Below are positions 29,083 to 38,826 of a stretch of 64,000 nucleotides of DNA, in pieces. The DNA lies in contig VRUL01000012.1 of assembly GCA_019456145.1 (NCBI GenBank), positions 62,001-126,000 on the forward strand, given 5' to 3'. Origin of the DNA: Planctomycetota bacterium (lineage in GTDB: Bacteria > Planctomycetota > Phycisphaerae > Sedimentisphaerales > Anaerobacaceae). Under the pieces are notes generated by a model, which ran no database searches, was not told the DNA's origin, and saw only the letters and a list, made by a program, of their open reading frames with translations. The position numbers and the translations under genes were made by a program. Position 1 is the stretch's first letter; each line of letters begins with the position of its first letter.

Positions 29083-30612
29083 ATGAAACTTTCTCGGGTG
29101 TTTATGTCGGATAGTGCTGTTTATAGAGAATATAATCCCTATTATGGCCACTTTATTATTGGGCGTAATAAGATTGGTCAAAAGCGATACACTTCCCATG
29201 CATTGATTAAAGAAGGAATCTGGCTAACTTTTGGAGATGGTTTAACTGTTAAGCACATTATAAATCATGAAAGAAAGAAATGGTATTTGCTTGGAGATGC
29301 ATTTCAGAGTAACCCCAATGGTAAAGGTCCTCTCGATGAATTACGAAATGCTACGTTGCTGAATATTGATGCAATATCATCTTCTTGGGCCGGGCGCTGG
29401 CTACTTATAGGTTATGATAGGATTTTTACAGATGCCAGTTCACTTCTGAAATGTTTCTACAAAAAGACTGCATCTCACCTTTCAGAAACTCGCGAATACT
29501 GGTTTGCCTCAAACCCTGTTATTTTGCAAGAAGCCACACAGCAACAGGATATTTCAACCACTGTTGAAGACAAAATTGCTATAGAGTCTGGGTGGGTTGT
29601 GCCTCCAAGGTCAGGATATAAAAATACTCGTGTCTTATTACCGACTCAGAGTATTAGCATCTGCAATGGTACAATAGAAGCACGGCAAGTATTATCTGTA
29701 TCTAAGCAAGCGTGCTCATATAAAGAAACTTTAGACGAGCTTATACAACGATACTCGTGTATTTTAAAAAATATTGCATGTGTTAACGATAACATCTGGA
29801 CAGCTCTAACGGGAGGAATAGATTCAAGATTGGTAACTGCAATAGCTCATTACAGCGGTGTAAAAGTTAAGACTTTTACTTTCAGAGGCCCTTATTTTTA
29901 TATGCCGTCCGCTGATAAAAAGCTGCCCACTATTATAGCAAAATTGGCTGGATTTCAACACCATTGGATCAATAAAAAGTCGATATCAAGTGGAAGAAAA
30001 AGAATATTTGATGAATTTGCGCATCTGTATCAGAAGAACCCCGGAACTTCTTATTACTCTTTTGTAAACGGCTATTTGGATTACTTCCAGGAAAATACGG
30101 TAACACTAAGCGGCACATGTGGTGAACTTGGACGCTGCTATTTTTACAAACTTCTTCCTACAAGTCCTGGAGAAGAAGATCTATTTCGAGTTGTGCCTAT
30201 GACGCAGTTTAATAAGACAGCGATCAGGGAGCTTCTTCACTGGTGGTCAGACAATCCCGTAGCAAATGTTGATTGCAGGGAAAGGTTTTACTGGGAGGCC
30301 AGGCTTGCAGGATGGGCGAGTAATGCTATGTTACAAAATTCATTCATTTTTCAGTTCTATAAAATAAGACAAATACCTATTTTGAATTGCATGAAGGCTT
30401 TTGAGCTTATTTTGGATATGGATGAGAACGATCGAGTTGGAGGAAAACATTACAAAGATGCTATAGACCTAATAATGCCGCAAGTAAAAAATATTCCATA
30501 CAATCCACCTGATCCGTTTCATAAGAGGATACTCATGCGATTGAGTAAACTTATCAACAATCCTCGACAAGCCAGAAACATGTATTATAGATTTCTGAAA
30601 AAGATATGCTAA
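29083..30612 (+). CDS. Asparagine synthase-like amidotransferase without the glutaminase cysteine
   Basis: The C-terminal half contains the ATP-pyrophosphatase loop LTGGIDSRL (near residue 246) of the asparagine synthetase B family, followed by typical helical segments. The N-terminal half resembles the class II glutaminase fold in outline (FGDGLTVKHIINH, WAGRWLLIGYDRIFTDASS) but lacks the catalytic Cys2, so ammonia is probably not taken from glutamine here. Such proteins occur in glycan loci and are thought to form amides on uronic acids or related groups. The role is inferred. The gene is lower in GC than its neighbours, hinting at transfer. Confidence 0.75.
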   Translation: MKLSRVFMSDSAVYREYNPYYGHFIIGRNKIGQKRYTSHALIKEGIWLTFGDGLTVKHIINHERKKWYLLGDAFQSNPNGKGPLDELRNATLLNIDAISSSWAGRWLLIGYDRIFTDASSLLKCFYKKTASHLSETREYWFASNPVILQEATQQQDISTTVEDKIAIESGWVVPPRSGYKNTRVLLPTQSISICNGTIEARQVLSVSKQACSYKETLDELIQRYSCILKNIACVNDNIWTALTGGIDSRLVTAIAHYSGVKVKTFTFRGPYFYMPSADKKLPTIIAKLAGFQHHWINKKSISSGRKRIFDEFAHLYQKNPGTSYYSFVNGYLDYFQENTVTLSGTCGELGRCYFYKLLPTSPGEEDLFRVVPMTQFNKTAIRELLHWWSDNPVANVDCRERFYWEARLAGWASNAMLQNSFIFQFYKIRQIPILNCMKAFELILDMDENDRVGGKHYKDAIDLIMPQVKNIPYNPPDPFHKRILMRLSKLINNPRQARNMYYRFLKKIC

Positions 30613-30719
30613 ATTGCTGTGTGCAAATTCGGGGCAAATTGATAGCGGGCGTCTCCTATTGACCGGTGGGCCTTTATAATTAACGTTTAGAACGCACGTC
30701 ATTTCAAGGCGTGTTAACA

Positions 30720-31020
30720 ATTCAGTTAGAGAGGAACAAATTGGGACAACTTCTAAAAAAAGACCCCAATAATATTACCTTTTCCCATAGTGAAGATATG
30801 CTCTACAATTGTGCCGCTCAAATTCTCCGGACAGAGGTGCCTTCCAAAAATCAGGAAGATTCAAGCATTTCCTGGCTCCAGGCGGGATTTGCGTATCCTG
30901 GATGTGGGCGTGGGATACGGAGCGTTTCTGAAAGTCCTGAGGAATTCGGCAGATGGAACAGTCTTTCTGCATGATATTGCGTTAGCAAAGAGAAATTGGT
31001 ACTCATATTCCAGAAATTAA
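30720..31020 (+). pseudogene. Frameshifted fragment of a SAM-dependent methyltransferase
   Basis: One frame gives LKKDPNNITFSHSEDMLYNC and a neighbouring frame continues as LRILDVGVGYGAFLKVLRNS, which is methyltransferase motif I. It then ends within 35 codons. A frameshift therefore joins the two parts and most of the gene is missing. It lies in the 430-base gap between the asparagine synthase-like gene and a glycosyltransferase. Confidence 0.7.
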
Positions 31021-31045
31021 GCCAATCCAGGAAGAGGTTTAATAT

Positions 31046-32242
31046 ATGACCCAATGTTCAGATCAAAAGCCTAAAGTCTGTATGTTGGTATTAAACGAGG
31101 TTTTTTCCGACGGTCGAATTATGCGAGCAGCGGCAGCGCTGGCACAAAATTATGATGTAGAAGTTCTGGGCTGGTTGCGTCCGGAGCGCAAAGACAAGCT
31201 TTCGCGTGAGACTCTTGAAACTCTTTCATTCAAAATACATCTGGTGGAAATCTGGACGGCAAAACATTTACCTAAAAACATGTTAGGATACGCTGGCAGA
31301 TATGTCGAACTCCTTGTGCGTATGGTAAAACTCGGCAGTTCCATCAAGCCTGATATAATTCATGCCAGCGGGATAGATGGATTGCTGATAGGATATTTGC
31401 TAAAAAAAATTACCGGGGGCAAATTAATTTATGATGCTTACGAATTATATAGAGAGAGCTTGCGGCAAAGCAAGTTAATCATTCGGATAATGGGTTGGCT
31501 GGAAACGCGATTAATGAAGGGTTGTGACGAAATTATCGCATGTAATCGTCAACGTGCTGATATTATGTACAAGGAGTATGGTTCGCCATTTTTGCCGAAG
31601 GTGGTTCGAAATTTACCTCCATTTTCCGAACCAGCAAAGAACGATAGGCGGTTGCGAGATTTTGTCAGGGAGCGAAATCCAAACATTGACCGGATCATTG
31701 TTCACCCCGGTGGTATCCTTTTTCGAGGTATAAATGTGGTATTGTCAGCATTGGCAAGAGTACCAGAAAATGTTGCGATCGTGTTGATTGGATACGCAAG
31801 TCACAATATTTCTGACGAAGTATTAAGATTAATTGAGGAACTTGATGTTGCAAACAGAGTATTTTGGCATCCTCAAGTTCCTTATTCTGAAATGTTGGAT
31901 TACCTCATCTCAGCAGACTTAGGACTTGTTATTTACCCCAATACGAACAGGAACAACTATTATTGTGCATCTAACAAGATACACGATTTTGCGATGTGCG
32001 GTTTGCCGGTCGTGTCCGTGGATTTTCCACCGTGCAGAGACATACTTGAGAAATACCGTTACGGAGTTTACTTTCAGTGGAATAACTCGGAAGACCTCAG
32101 GCGAGCGATTGATGAATGTCTGAACGATGAAACCCAATATCGCCAAATGCAAGCTGAAGCTTTTCGAGCGGCGAAAATAGAAAACTGGGACAGAGAGAAG
32201 ATGGTTCTTATACAGATATATTCTAAACTAAATGAAAAATAA
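31046..32242 (+). CDS. GT4 glycosyltransferase
   Basis: The 398 residues form a GT-B fold. The N-terminal acceptor domain starts VCMLVLNEVFSDGRIMRAAAAL, here given in pieces because it is long, and includes HASGIDGLLIG and a DAYELYRES motif near 133. The C-terminal donor domain has IIVHPGGILFRGI, YPNTNRNNYYCASNKIHDF and GLPVVSVD, the region that holds the EX7E-type contacts in GT4 enzymes. The enzyme adds one sugar of the repeat unit on the cytoplasmic side; donor and linkage are unknown. Its 3' end overlaps the next gene by 11 bases, indicating coupled translation with the UDP-GlcNAc 2-epimerase. Confidence 0.88.
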   Translation: MTQCSDQKPKVCMLVLNEVFSDGRIMRAAAALAQNYDVEVLGWLRPERKDKLSRETLETLSFKIHLVEIWTAKHLPKNMLGYAGRYVELLVRMVKLGSSIKPDIIHASGIDGLLIGYLLKKITGGKLIYDAYELYRESLRQSKLIIRIMGWLETRLMKGCDEIIACNRQRADIMYKEYGSPFLPKVVRNLPPFSEPAKNDRRLRDFVRERNPNIDRIIVHPGGILFRGINVVLSALARVPENVAIVLIGYASHNISDEVLRLIEELDVANRVFWHPQVPYSEMLDYLISADLGLVIYPNTNRNNYYCASNKIHDFAMCGLPVVSVDFPPCRDILEKYRYGVYFQWNNSEDLRRAIDECLNDETQYRQMQAEAFRAAKIENWDREKMVLIQIYSKLNEK

Positions 32243-33389
32243 AAAAACAAACAGCACCAGCGCTTCTCTAAAAGTGGCAATTATTGTAGGCACGCGGCCT
32301 GAGGCTATCAAGATGGCGCCGGTATATCTGGCCTTGAGGGATAATCCTCGAGTGCAGGTTAAACTAATTGCGACCGCTCAGCACCGTGAAATGCTGGACC
32401 AGGCGCTGGGTGTGTTCGGTATCACGTCCGATATCGACCTTAACATTATGCAGCCAAATCAAAGTCTGCAGCAAGTTTCCAGCAAAGTGATTTTAGGGGT
32501 TCAGAAATCGCTATCTGAACTTAAACCGGATGCGGTGCTGGTTCATGGTGATACGACTACTTGTTTGTGTTCAGCACTATCGGCATTTTATGAACGTATT
32601 CCAATCGGTCACGTAGAGGCAGGTCTCAGGACGTATAACTTCGCCGCGCCATGGCCTGAGGAGATGAACCGTAGGTTGGTCGATCCAATCTGCCGCTGGT
32701 GCTGGACACCTACTGACAGAGGAGCTGACAATCTGCTATCTGAGCGAATCCCTGAAGAAAATATCTTTATTACGGGCAATACCGTGATAGACGCCCTTTT
32801 TATAGCAAGGGACATTGTTCATCGGTGCAAACCTGAAATAAGTGAACTTCCTGTTGAAGTTTTAGACGGGCGACGGTTGATCCTTGTAACCGGTCACCGA
32901 CGGGAGAGCTTTGGCGAACCGTTTGAGGAGTTTTGCTTAGCCTTGCGACAATTAGCTGAAGAGCATCGCGATACGGTGTTTGTTTATCCAGTTCACCTGA
33001 ACCCAAATGTGCAAAAACCGGTAAGGAAAATCTTGAGCAAGAAGGATACTATCTACTTGATTCCACCCATTGGATATTTGCCATTTGTCTATCTGATGGA
33101 TCGTAGTTACTTTATAATCACAGATTCCGGAGGAATTCAGGAGGAAGCGCCATCCCTCCATAAGCCTGTACTGGTGACACGCACGATGACCGAGCGTCCT
33201 GAAGCTGTGGAGGCAGGGCTTGCTAAGTTGGTTGGGACTTCCAGAGAGAAAATTTTAGGTGAGGCGTCACGTTTGCTGTCTGATCCGGAGGCCTACGCGA
33301 AGATGTCACAGGGTCATAATCCATATGGTGATGGCAATGCCTCCAAGAGGATCGTTAACATACTGATGTCTACCTTACAAACGGAATGA
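32232..33389 (+). CDS. wecB: UDP-N-acetylglucosamine 2-epimerase, second copy
   Basis: The 385 residues contain IVGTRPEAIKMAPV, ATAQHREMLDQ, HGDTTTC, HVEAGLRTYN followed by PEEMNRR, VTGHRRESFG and DSGGIQEE, which is the classical WecB pattern. It is clearly divergent from the copy at 19628 (for example TGQHYDENM there against TAQHREMLDQ here), so the two are not a recent duplication. It should supply UDP-ManNAc. Start at ATG inside the end of the preceding glycosyltransferase. Confidence 0.94.
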   Translation: MKNKKTNSTSASLKVAIIVGTRPEAIKMAPVYLALRDNPRVQVKLIATAQHREMLDQALGVFGITSDIDLNIMQPNQSLQQVSSKVILGVQKSLSELKPDAVLVHGDTTTCLCSALSAFYERIPIGHVEAGLRTYNFAAPWPEEMNRRLVDPICRWCWTPTDRGADNLLSERIPEENIFITGNTVIDALFIARDIVHRCKPEISELPVEVLDGRRLILVTGHRRESFGEPFEEFCLALRQLAEEHRDTVFVYPVHLNPNVQKPVRKILSKKDTIYLIPPIGYLPFVYLMDRSYFIITDSGGIQEEAPSLHKPVLVTRTMTERPEAVEAGLAKLVGTSREKILGEASRLLSDPEAYAKMSQGHNPYGDGNASKRIVNILMSTLQTE

Positions 33390-33498
33390 CTGGGCATTCG
33401 ATTATATATAGGCTCGTTTTTGCCAAACGGATGAATGCAAAGATGGTCTGTGTGACTTCTGGTTATATACCTTAGTATTACTTGTTGTGCCATTTGTT

Positions 33499-34671
33499 AT
33501 GAGAATACTGATAATTTGGGCTGAAAGCATCAACAGATATAGTGGTGGCACCATGCATCTGATGGGCTGGTGTTATGGGCTGGGGGCTTTGGGGCATGAG
33601 GTAAAAGTAGTTGCGCCCTGTTATGGTCGAGGTAAAAAATCTCTGATCGAAAATGCTTCTTATATTCGTTTACCCCGCCGATGCCTAATGAGTTTCGTTC
33701 TGCTACAAATTGCTATAGTATTTTGTCTACCCTACTGGATTCTCAGATACCGCCCCGAAGCTATTTGCGTTCGTGCGTGTTTTCTGGCTTTCCTGATGGC
33801 CTGTATCTGCAAGTTGGCAGGTATTCCCATAATAGTGGAAGCGGGCACAATAGTGGATGAAGAGATGAGTATGCGCGGTGAGAGCCGGCTTTTGGCAATA
33901 TTGGTAAGGTTTTTCGAAAGACTGAATTACCGTTGGATCAACGGACTGGTATGTGTTACAGACGGCGCACGGGAGGAATATATACGCAGGGGCGCTAATC
34001 CCGATACGACAGTTGTCATTCACAATGCGGCCCAAACAGATATTATGCGTCCAATGGACCAAAAGTGTGCCCGACGACAGTTAGGTTTGGCTGAAGAGGA
34101 TTACATTGTTGGATTTGCAGGAACATTGGCTCCGTGGCAGGGGCTGGACCTGCTGGTTCGAGCTGCCAAGGAAGTCGTGGACAACTCTGGACGGTCTGTG
34201 AAGTTCTTGTTGGTGGGGGAAGGACAGTGCCAAGAGCAATTGGAGGAAATGGTTGATCAATTAGATCTTGGCCAGTCCTTCTCTTTCTTGGCGCCTATGC
34301 CGTATGAGCAGGTTGCTGTTTTTAACAATGCCTGCGATGTGGTTGTCATTCCAATTTATGATCCTCGTAAGCTTCGATATGGCATAGATCCGTTGAAATT
34401 CTGGGAAGCTCTCGCAGTTGGTGTTCCTGTACTTTTACCGGAGGGTTGTCAGTTGGATGATATCCTTGAGCAACTGGGCCTTCCCGGGACTTTTCGTCCC
34501 GGTGACAATAAACACCTTGCTGAAACAATACTTGAAGTGTTGGCTCAAACGGAACATCACCAGGCCAGACGAGAAGATGTTCACCGAATCGTATCTGAGC
34601 AATACAGTTGGACACATGTTGCAGAAAAATTAGCAGAACACTGCCGACGTCTGAGAAGGAAAACACAATAA
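33499..34671 (+). CDS. GT4 glycosyltransferase
   Basis: A GT-B enzyme of 390 residues. The acceptor domain carries the glycine-rich NRYSGGTMHLMGWCYGL near the start, and the donor domain has VGFAGTLAPWQGLDLLVRA near 205 and LLVGEGQCQEQLEE. The sugar-nucleotide region KFWEALAVGVPVL stands where GT4 enzymes hold the EX7E residues. It adds a sugar in repeat-unit assembly. I placed the start at the ATG at 33499; a GTG twelve bases upstream is possible and neither has a clear ribosome site. The next gene starts two bases after the stop. Confidence 0.88.
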   Translation: MRILIIWAESINRYSGGTMHLMGWCYGLGALGHEVKVVAPCYGRGKKSLIENASYIRLPRRCLMSFVLLQIAIVFCLPYWILRYRPEAICVRACFLAFLMACICKLAGIPIIVEAGTIVDEEMSMRGESRLLAILVRFFERLNYRWINGLVCVTDGAREEYIRRGANPDTTVVIHNAAQTDIMRPMDQKCARRQLGLAEEDYIVGFAGTLAPWQGLDLLVRAAKEVVDNSGRSVKFLLVGEGQCQEQLEEMVDQLDLGQSFSFLAPMPYEQVAVFNNACDVVVIPIYDPRKLRYGIDPLKFWEALAVGVPVLLPEGCQLDDILEQLGLPGTFRPGDNKHLAETILEVLAQTEHHQARREDVHRIVSEQYSWTHVAEKLAEHCRRLRRKTQ

Positions 34672-34673
34672 TA

Positions 34674-35852
34674 ATGAAAACGTCCGTGCGGATTCTACAG
34701 GTTGCCAATCAGGCAGGGCCTTTACATCTGTTTATGCCGCCACTTTGTCGGGCCTTAAGAAAAGCTGGAGCCCAGATAGAGTTTGCATGCATGCCGGTTG
34801 GAGCATTATGGAAGCCTTTGAAGCAGTCGGAATCTGAGGTTCATGCACTACCGGCCGGTAGCTGGAGCAACCCACTTACATGGTGGAAGCTTTATTGGAA
34901 ACTACGGGAATTATTTAGAGCAAGACGTTTTGACTTAATGATTGTTCATACACCGGTGATGAGCTGGATAGCTCGAACGGCGGCAAGGGGTTTAGTTCCG
35001 GCAAGTATTTATTTTGCCCACGGCTTGCCATTTGCGGCGCCGAAACAATCAAAGCTTGCTTATGTGGTTTTCAGAACCATCGAGAGATTTGTGGGCCGGT
35101 ATACAGATGCAGTGTTTCTTGTGAACAGCGATGATGCAGCCGTTTGCCAAAGGACTAAACTGACACATGGTGACGGGCGTAGCTACCACGTGCCCGGTCC
35201 CGGGGTTGATGTAGAATCATTTTCCAGGCAACCTGCCGAGGACCAGGTAAGAAAGCTAGAGCAGGATTTGGGCCTAAGAGCCGGGAAATCGTTGGTTCTG
35301 TATTTAGGCCGGTTTATCAAGGCGAAGAGGCCGGGCGATGTTTTGGAACTTGCCCGTAGGTTGGGCTCTGACGTGGACTTTGTAATGGCTGGTGAAGGGC
35401 CCTTATGGAGGCAAATCAAGGAGGCGGGTGCCAGGATAGGACCGCACGTAAAGGTGGTTGAATTTACCGACCAGGTTCCGTTGCTTCTTGCCCGGTGCAG
35501 TTTGCTGGTATTGCCAAGCGTTTTTATGGAGGGTCTGCCACAGATTCTTCTTGAAACTCACGCTGCCGGTAAGCCTGCGGTGGCTTATGATATCCGGGGT
35601 GTTCGTGATATCATTGAGCACGGCACGACAGGGTATCTGGTTCGGCCTTGTGATGTGGACGCTTTATATGAATCGGTAAGGAAGATTCTTGAGAACGAAG
35701 ACCTCAGGAGCGGGATGGGCCAGGCAGGGCAAAAACGTATACGTGAGAAGTTTTCAAATGAGGTGGCATTATCAGTTATCTTGCCTGCTATTCGTGAAGT
35801 GCTTTTGAAGAAAAACATTTGTGATCTGCCAAAATGCCGGAATGAGAAGTGA
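34674..35852 (+). CDS. GT4 glycosyltransferase
   Basis: A GT-B fold of 392 residues. It has the N-terminal RILQVANQAGPLHLFMPPL, the FAHGLPF segment near 116, LYLGRFIKAKRPGDVLE near 205, MAGEGPLWRQIKEA, and LPSVFMEGLPQILLETHAAGK split across the EX7E donor-binding site. It is most like the family that transfers GalNAc or similar amino sugars to undecaprenyl-linked acceptors, but this is only an impression. The start at 34674 follows AAGGA and lies two bases after the previous stop; a longer in-frame reading would overlap the previous gene by over 60 bases and is unlikely. Confidence 0.88.
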   Translation: MKTSVRILQVANQAGPLHLFMPPLCRALRKAGAQIEFACMPVGALWKPLKQSESEVHALPAGSWSNPLTWWKLYWKLRELFRARRFDLMIVHTPVMSWIARTAARGLVPASIYFAHGLPFAAPKQSKLAYVVFRTIERFVGRYTDAVFLVNSDDAAVCQRTKLTHGDGRSYHVPGPGVDVESFSRQPAEDQVRKLEQDLGLRAGKSLVLYLGRFIKAKRPGDVLELARRLGSDVDFVMAGEGPLWRQIKEAGARIGPHVKVVEFTDQVPLLLARCSLLVLPSVFMEGLPQILLETHAAGKPAVAYDIRGVRDIIEHGTTGYLVRPCDVDALYESVRKILENEDLRSGMGQAGQKRIREKFSNEVALSVILPAIREVLLKKNICDLPKCRNEK

Positions 35853-35930
35853 TTCCGATGAAAGTGATATAACAGAGGGTTGTCGTAAGCCAACACCAGA
35901 AGTCTGAGCTGAAGTTAGATTGCACGGTTT

Positions 35931-36815
35931 ATGTTAAATGCACTAACAATTGATCTTGAAGACTATTGGGACGTTTATTCGCGTGACTGGCTGGGCATAG
36001 AGATCGAGCCGACGGAAGCAGTGCTTCAAAACACTCAGTGGTATCTGGAAACACTTAAGAGGTTTGATGTCAAGGCCACTTTTTTCGTTCTTGGCGGTGT
36101 CGCAAAGGTTTTTCCCAATCTGATCAAGCAGATTGCAGAGGACGGTCATGAAATAGCCAGCCATGGTATGGGTCATACACAGATTTTCAAAGTGGATAAA
36201 GAGGAGTTTCGTCGTGATATTGTTGAAAGTAAGAAGCTTCTCGAAGATCTTGTTTCGTGTCCGGTGACTGGATATCGGGCCCCCACTTTTTCAATAATGC
36301 CGGAGACAAAGTGGGCTCTGGAGGTTCTGGCAGAAGTGGGTTTTGAGTATGATTCGAGCGTTTTTCCAATATCGGGGAAACGTTACGGCTGGCCCGGTTT
36401 TCATAAAGGAATATGTAAAGTTGAACTGACTTCGGAAAGGAATATTATTGAGGTTCCGATGTCGACAATAAGCGTTGTAGGAAGAAGCGTTCCGGTTGGT
36501 GGAGGGGGTTATGTAAGGATTTTTCCGTATTGGTTCACCAGATGGGCGCTGCGCTGTATCGAGAGACAGAGGCCGGGGATAGTTTATCTGCACCCATATG
36601 AAATCGATGCTCGGTCAAAGCGGATTGATATCAAACACCTTTCTCTTGAAGATCAAAGGAAAGCTATGAGGCACCATAAGATGCAATTGAGGAATAGGAA
36701 GACAATGAGGGAGAAAATAATTAAGCTTTTGTCAGAATTTGAATTTGCACCGATAAGGCAGGTGATAGCGAGATGTGGCAATATGGGGTCTTGGGCGATT
36801 AAGGGCGCAGGCTGA
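35931..36815 (+). CDS. Polysaccharide deacetylase, DUF3473 / XrtA-system type
   Basis: An NodB-fold carbohydrate esterase of 294 residues. The catalytic start ALTIDLEDYWD holds the DD/ED metal pair, SHGMGH gives the HxxxH-type histidines near 82-87, and TGYRAPTFS the next motif. The extra C-terminal DUF3473 region carries PVGGGGYVRIFPYW and YLHPYEID. This subfamily accompanies exopolysaccharide loci of exosortase/PEP-CTERM organisms, though no exosortase is visible here. It probably removes N-acetyl groups from the polymer. A second member is encoded at 51369-52223. Confidence 0.9.
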   Translation: MLNALTIDLEDYWDVYSRDWLGIEIEPTEAVLQNTQWYLETLKRFDVKATFFVLGGVAKVFPNLIKQIAEDGHEIASHGMGHTQIFKVDKEEFRRDIVESKKLLEDLVSCPVTGYRAPTFSIMPETKWALEVLAEVGFEYDSSVFPISGKRYGWPGFHKGICKVELTSERNIIEVPMSTISVVGRSVPVGGGGYVRIFPYWFTRWALRCIERQRPGIVYLHPYEIDARSKRIDIKHLSLEDQRKAMRHHKMQLRNRKTMREKIIKLLSEFEFAPIRQVIARCGNMGSWAIKGAG

Positions 36816-36829
36816 TTGATTTTTCTTCT

Positions 36830-37501
36830 TTGAAGAGGTTTGAAAGGGCGAGAGCTGTGGACAGAGGTGTGCAGAAATATTTTGACCGCGTACCCAAACA
36901 ATGGGACGCTTTTTACTCTCACGAGAACCGTTTTAAGTATCTGGTGAACAATCTGTTGCGGAAGGGACTTTACGAGCGTTATCGGCTTACCTTCGAGCAT
37001 TGCGGAGATCTTTCCGGGGCAAGAGTGCTTGATATAGGATGTGGTACAGGTAGGTACAGCATCGAATGCGCGAAGAGAGGCGCGGCCCACGTGGTTGGCA
37101 TGGATTTTGCGCCATCGATGGTTGAGTTCTCGCAGAGAATAGCCCAAGAAATGGGTGTTGCTGATAAGTTTACATTCATTTGTGATGATTTTTTGGCACA
37201 TCAGTTTGAAGAGCGTTTTGATATCGTTTTGGCTTTGGGTTTTTTCGATTACACAGAAGATCCGGTGCCGGTATTTAAGAAGATTGCCCAATTTTGTCCT
37301 CGGAAATTTGTTGCTTCTTTTCCCAAGTTTACGCCCATCTGGGGCATACAGCGAATGATTCGGTATAAGTGGATCAAGAGGTGCCCCATCTACAACTACA
37401 CTTCAGAACGGTTGGAATATTTGTACAGTCAAGCCGAATTTAAGCGACATCAAGTTATTCCGTGTCACAAGGGTTTCTTTGGTGTTGCAGGAACCGAATA
37501 G
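36830..37501 (+). CDS. Class I SAM-dependent methyltransferase
   Basis: The 223 residues contain motif I VLDIGCGTGRYSIE near 66, VVGMDFAPSMVEF, and LALGFFDY near 138 as the post-I/motif III region. The substrate is probably a small molecule or a sugar of the glycan, but there is nothing specific. The TTG at 36830 has no ribosome site, whereas the GTG at 36857 has AAAGGG about ten bases before it and would remove nine residues. Both starts keep the full methyltransferase domain. It follows the deacetylase by 14 bases. Confidence 0.85.
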   Translation: MKRFERARAVDRGVQKYFDRVPKQWDAFYSHENRFKYLVNNLLRKGLYERYRLTFEHCGDLSGARVLDIGCGTGRYSIECAKRGAAHVVGMDFAPSMVEFSQRIAQEMGVADKFTFICDDFLAHQFEERFDIVLALGFFDYTEDPVPVFKKIAQFCPRKFVASFPKFTPIWGIQRMIRYKWIKRCPIYNYTSERLEYLYSQAEFKRHQVIPCHKGFFGVAGTE

Positions 37502-37613
37502 CGGACATGTGTTATTGAGGGTCAGGAGATGATGTTTTTGGACAAGAAGACTGTTTTTTCGGCGGTGCTAAGGACTACAGAAAACTATTTTGAATATAGG
37601 AGAAAAGCAGATT

Positions 37614-38582
37614 ATGGAACTGAGTGACTCAAGAATTTTGGTAACCGGTAGTTCCGGCACTATAGGCAACTGTTTATGCGAAGCCTTATTAGAAAGGAAC
37701 GTTGATGTGGTCGGTGTTGATATTAGACCAAATCGATGGAATGAAGAAGTAAATCGCAGAACTATTAACATAGACCTAAGAAATCCTGAGGATGTGAAGA
37801 AGTTACCTAAAGAATTTGACCTGGTTGTTCATTTTGCTGCAAATGCAAGGGTCTTCAAACTGGTTGAGAATCCGGATTTGGCAAAGGACAACTTCCTGAT
37901 CTTATATAATATTTTGGAATTTGCCAGGCAGAACAACATTAAAAGAATTCTCTTTGCCAGTTCCAGGGAAGTATACGGCAACTCAGGTTATATCATTCAT
38001 TCTGAAGAAGAGGCATTCGTTAAAAATTGTGAAAGTAGTTATACCGCCACCAAGATTGCCGGAGAAGCATTGGTACACGCATACGAGCAATGCTATGGTA
38101 TTGAGTATGTAATTGTAAGGTTTTCAAATGTATATGGAAGATATGATTATACCGACAGAGTTGTTCCTTTATTTATATCAAAAGCTTTAAAAAACGAAGA
38201 TATCCATGTATACGGAAGAGACAAAATTCTTGACTTTACTTATATAGAGGATTGTGCAGATGGTGTGGTTAAATCTTTAGAACTTTTCGAAACATCGAAA
38301 AATGAAGTCTATAATATCGCAACCCAGAAAGGGTATTCAATTGAGAAAGTTGCCCAGCTGATTATTGAATTAACCGGCTCCAAAAGCAAAATATTTTATG
38401 AAACAAACCGTACGGGTGAGGTATGTCGGTTTATTGCGGATATATCAAAAGCAAAAGCAGTCTTAAATTATTCTCCGCAGAATGATCTGATGACTGGAAT
38501 TAATAAGACAATAGAATGGTATTCACCAAGAATAGAAGAATACGAAAAAGAGTTAAGTAAAGCTGACATCATCAGTTCGTAG
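37614..38582 (+). CDS. NAD-dependent epimerase/dehydratase (extended SDR)
   Basis: The 322 residues have the Rossmann TGSSGTIGN near 11-19, the active-site serine region FASSREVYG, and catalytic Tyr-Lys in SSYTATKIAGE, all intact, followed by RFSNVYGRYD and the C-terminal substrate domain. It probably epimerises or dehydrates a sugar nucleotide; the exact reaction cannot be read from motifs. The ATG at 37614 is preceded by AGGAG, so the first eight residues of a longer TTG reading are not needed. The gene is richer in A+T than the neighbouring glycosyltransferases. Confidence 0.88.
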   Translation: MELSDSRILVTGSSGTIGNCLCEALLERNVDVVGVDIRPNRWNEEVNRRTINIDLRNPEDVKKLPKEFDLVVHFAANARVFKLVENPDLAKDNFLILYNILEFARQNNIKRILFASSREVYGNSGYIIHSEEEAFVKNCESSYTATKIAGEALVHAYEQCYGIEYVIVRFSNVYGRYDYTDRVVPLFISKALKNEDIHVYGRDKILDFTYIEDCADGVVKSLELFETSKNEVYNIATQKGYSIEKVAQLIIELTGSKSKIFYETNRTGEVCRFIADISKAKAVLNYSPQNDLMTGINKTIEWYSPRIEEYEKELSKADIISS

Positions 38583-38650
38583 TGGTGAAAGTGTGATTTT
38601 AGCTGTTATTGAGAGGAATTGATGGGCAGTTAGATAAAGATCGAGTTGTG

Positions 38651-38826
38651 GTGTGTATCCTCATTTCCGTTCATCCCTCTTTGAATGGGCGGCTTTTCCA
38701 TAAGGAGGCAAAAACTCTGGTAAAGCGGGATACAATGTTGTTCTTATTGCCCATCATACCAGAGAAGAGACCGTAGATGACGTAAGAATGGTTCCTTTGC
38801 CTGAACCAAGAAATAGATTTGAAAGA
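38651..38826 (+). pseudogene. 5' remnant of a GT4 glycosyltransferase fused to the next gene
   Basis: From a GTG the sequence reads VCILISVHPSLNGRLFHKEA and continues KTLVK, then after one frameshift near 38724 AGYNVVLIAHHTREET and VPLPEPRNRFERMT. This is the classic start of one GT4 subfamily (HPLxDxRxFxKEAxTLVKAGY). It then changes abruptly to unrelated sequence at the start of the next glycosyltransferase, so only the first 60 codons of the lost gene remain. Confidence 0.75.

Noticed and set aside
37529..37627. 32-codon frame before the epimerase gene (starting MMFLDKKTVFSAVL).
   Set aside because: It overlaps the epimerase start, is very short and matches nothing I recognise; possibly another fragment but unsupported.
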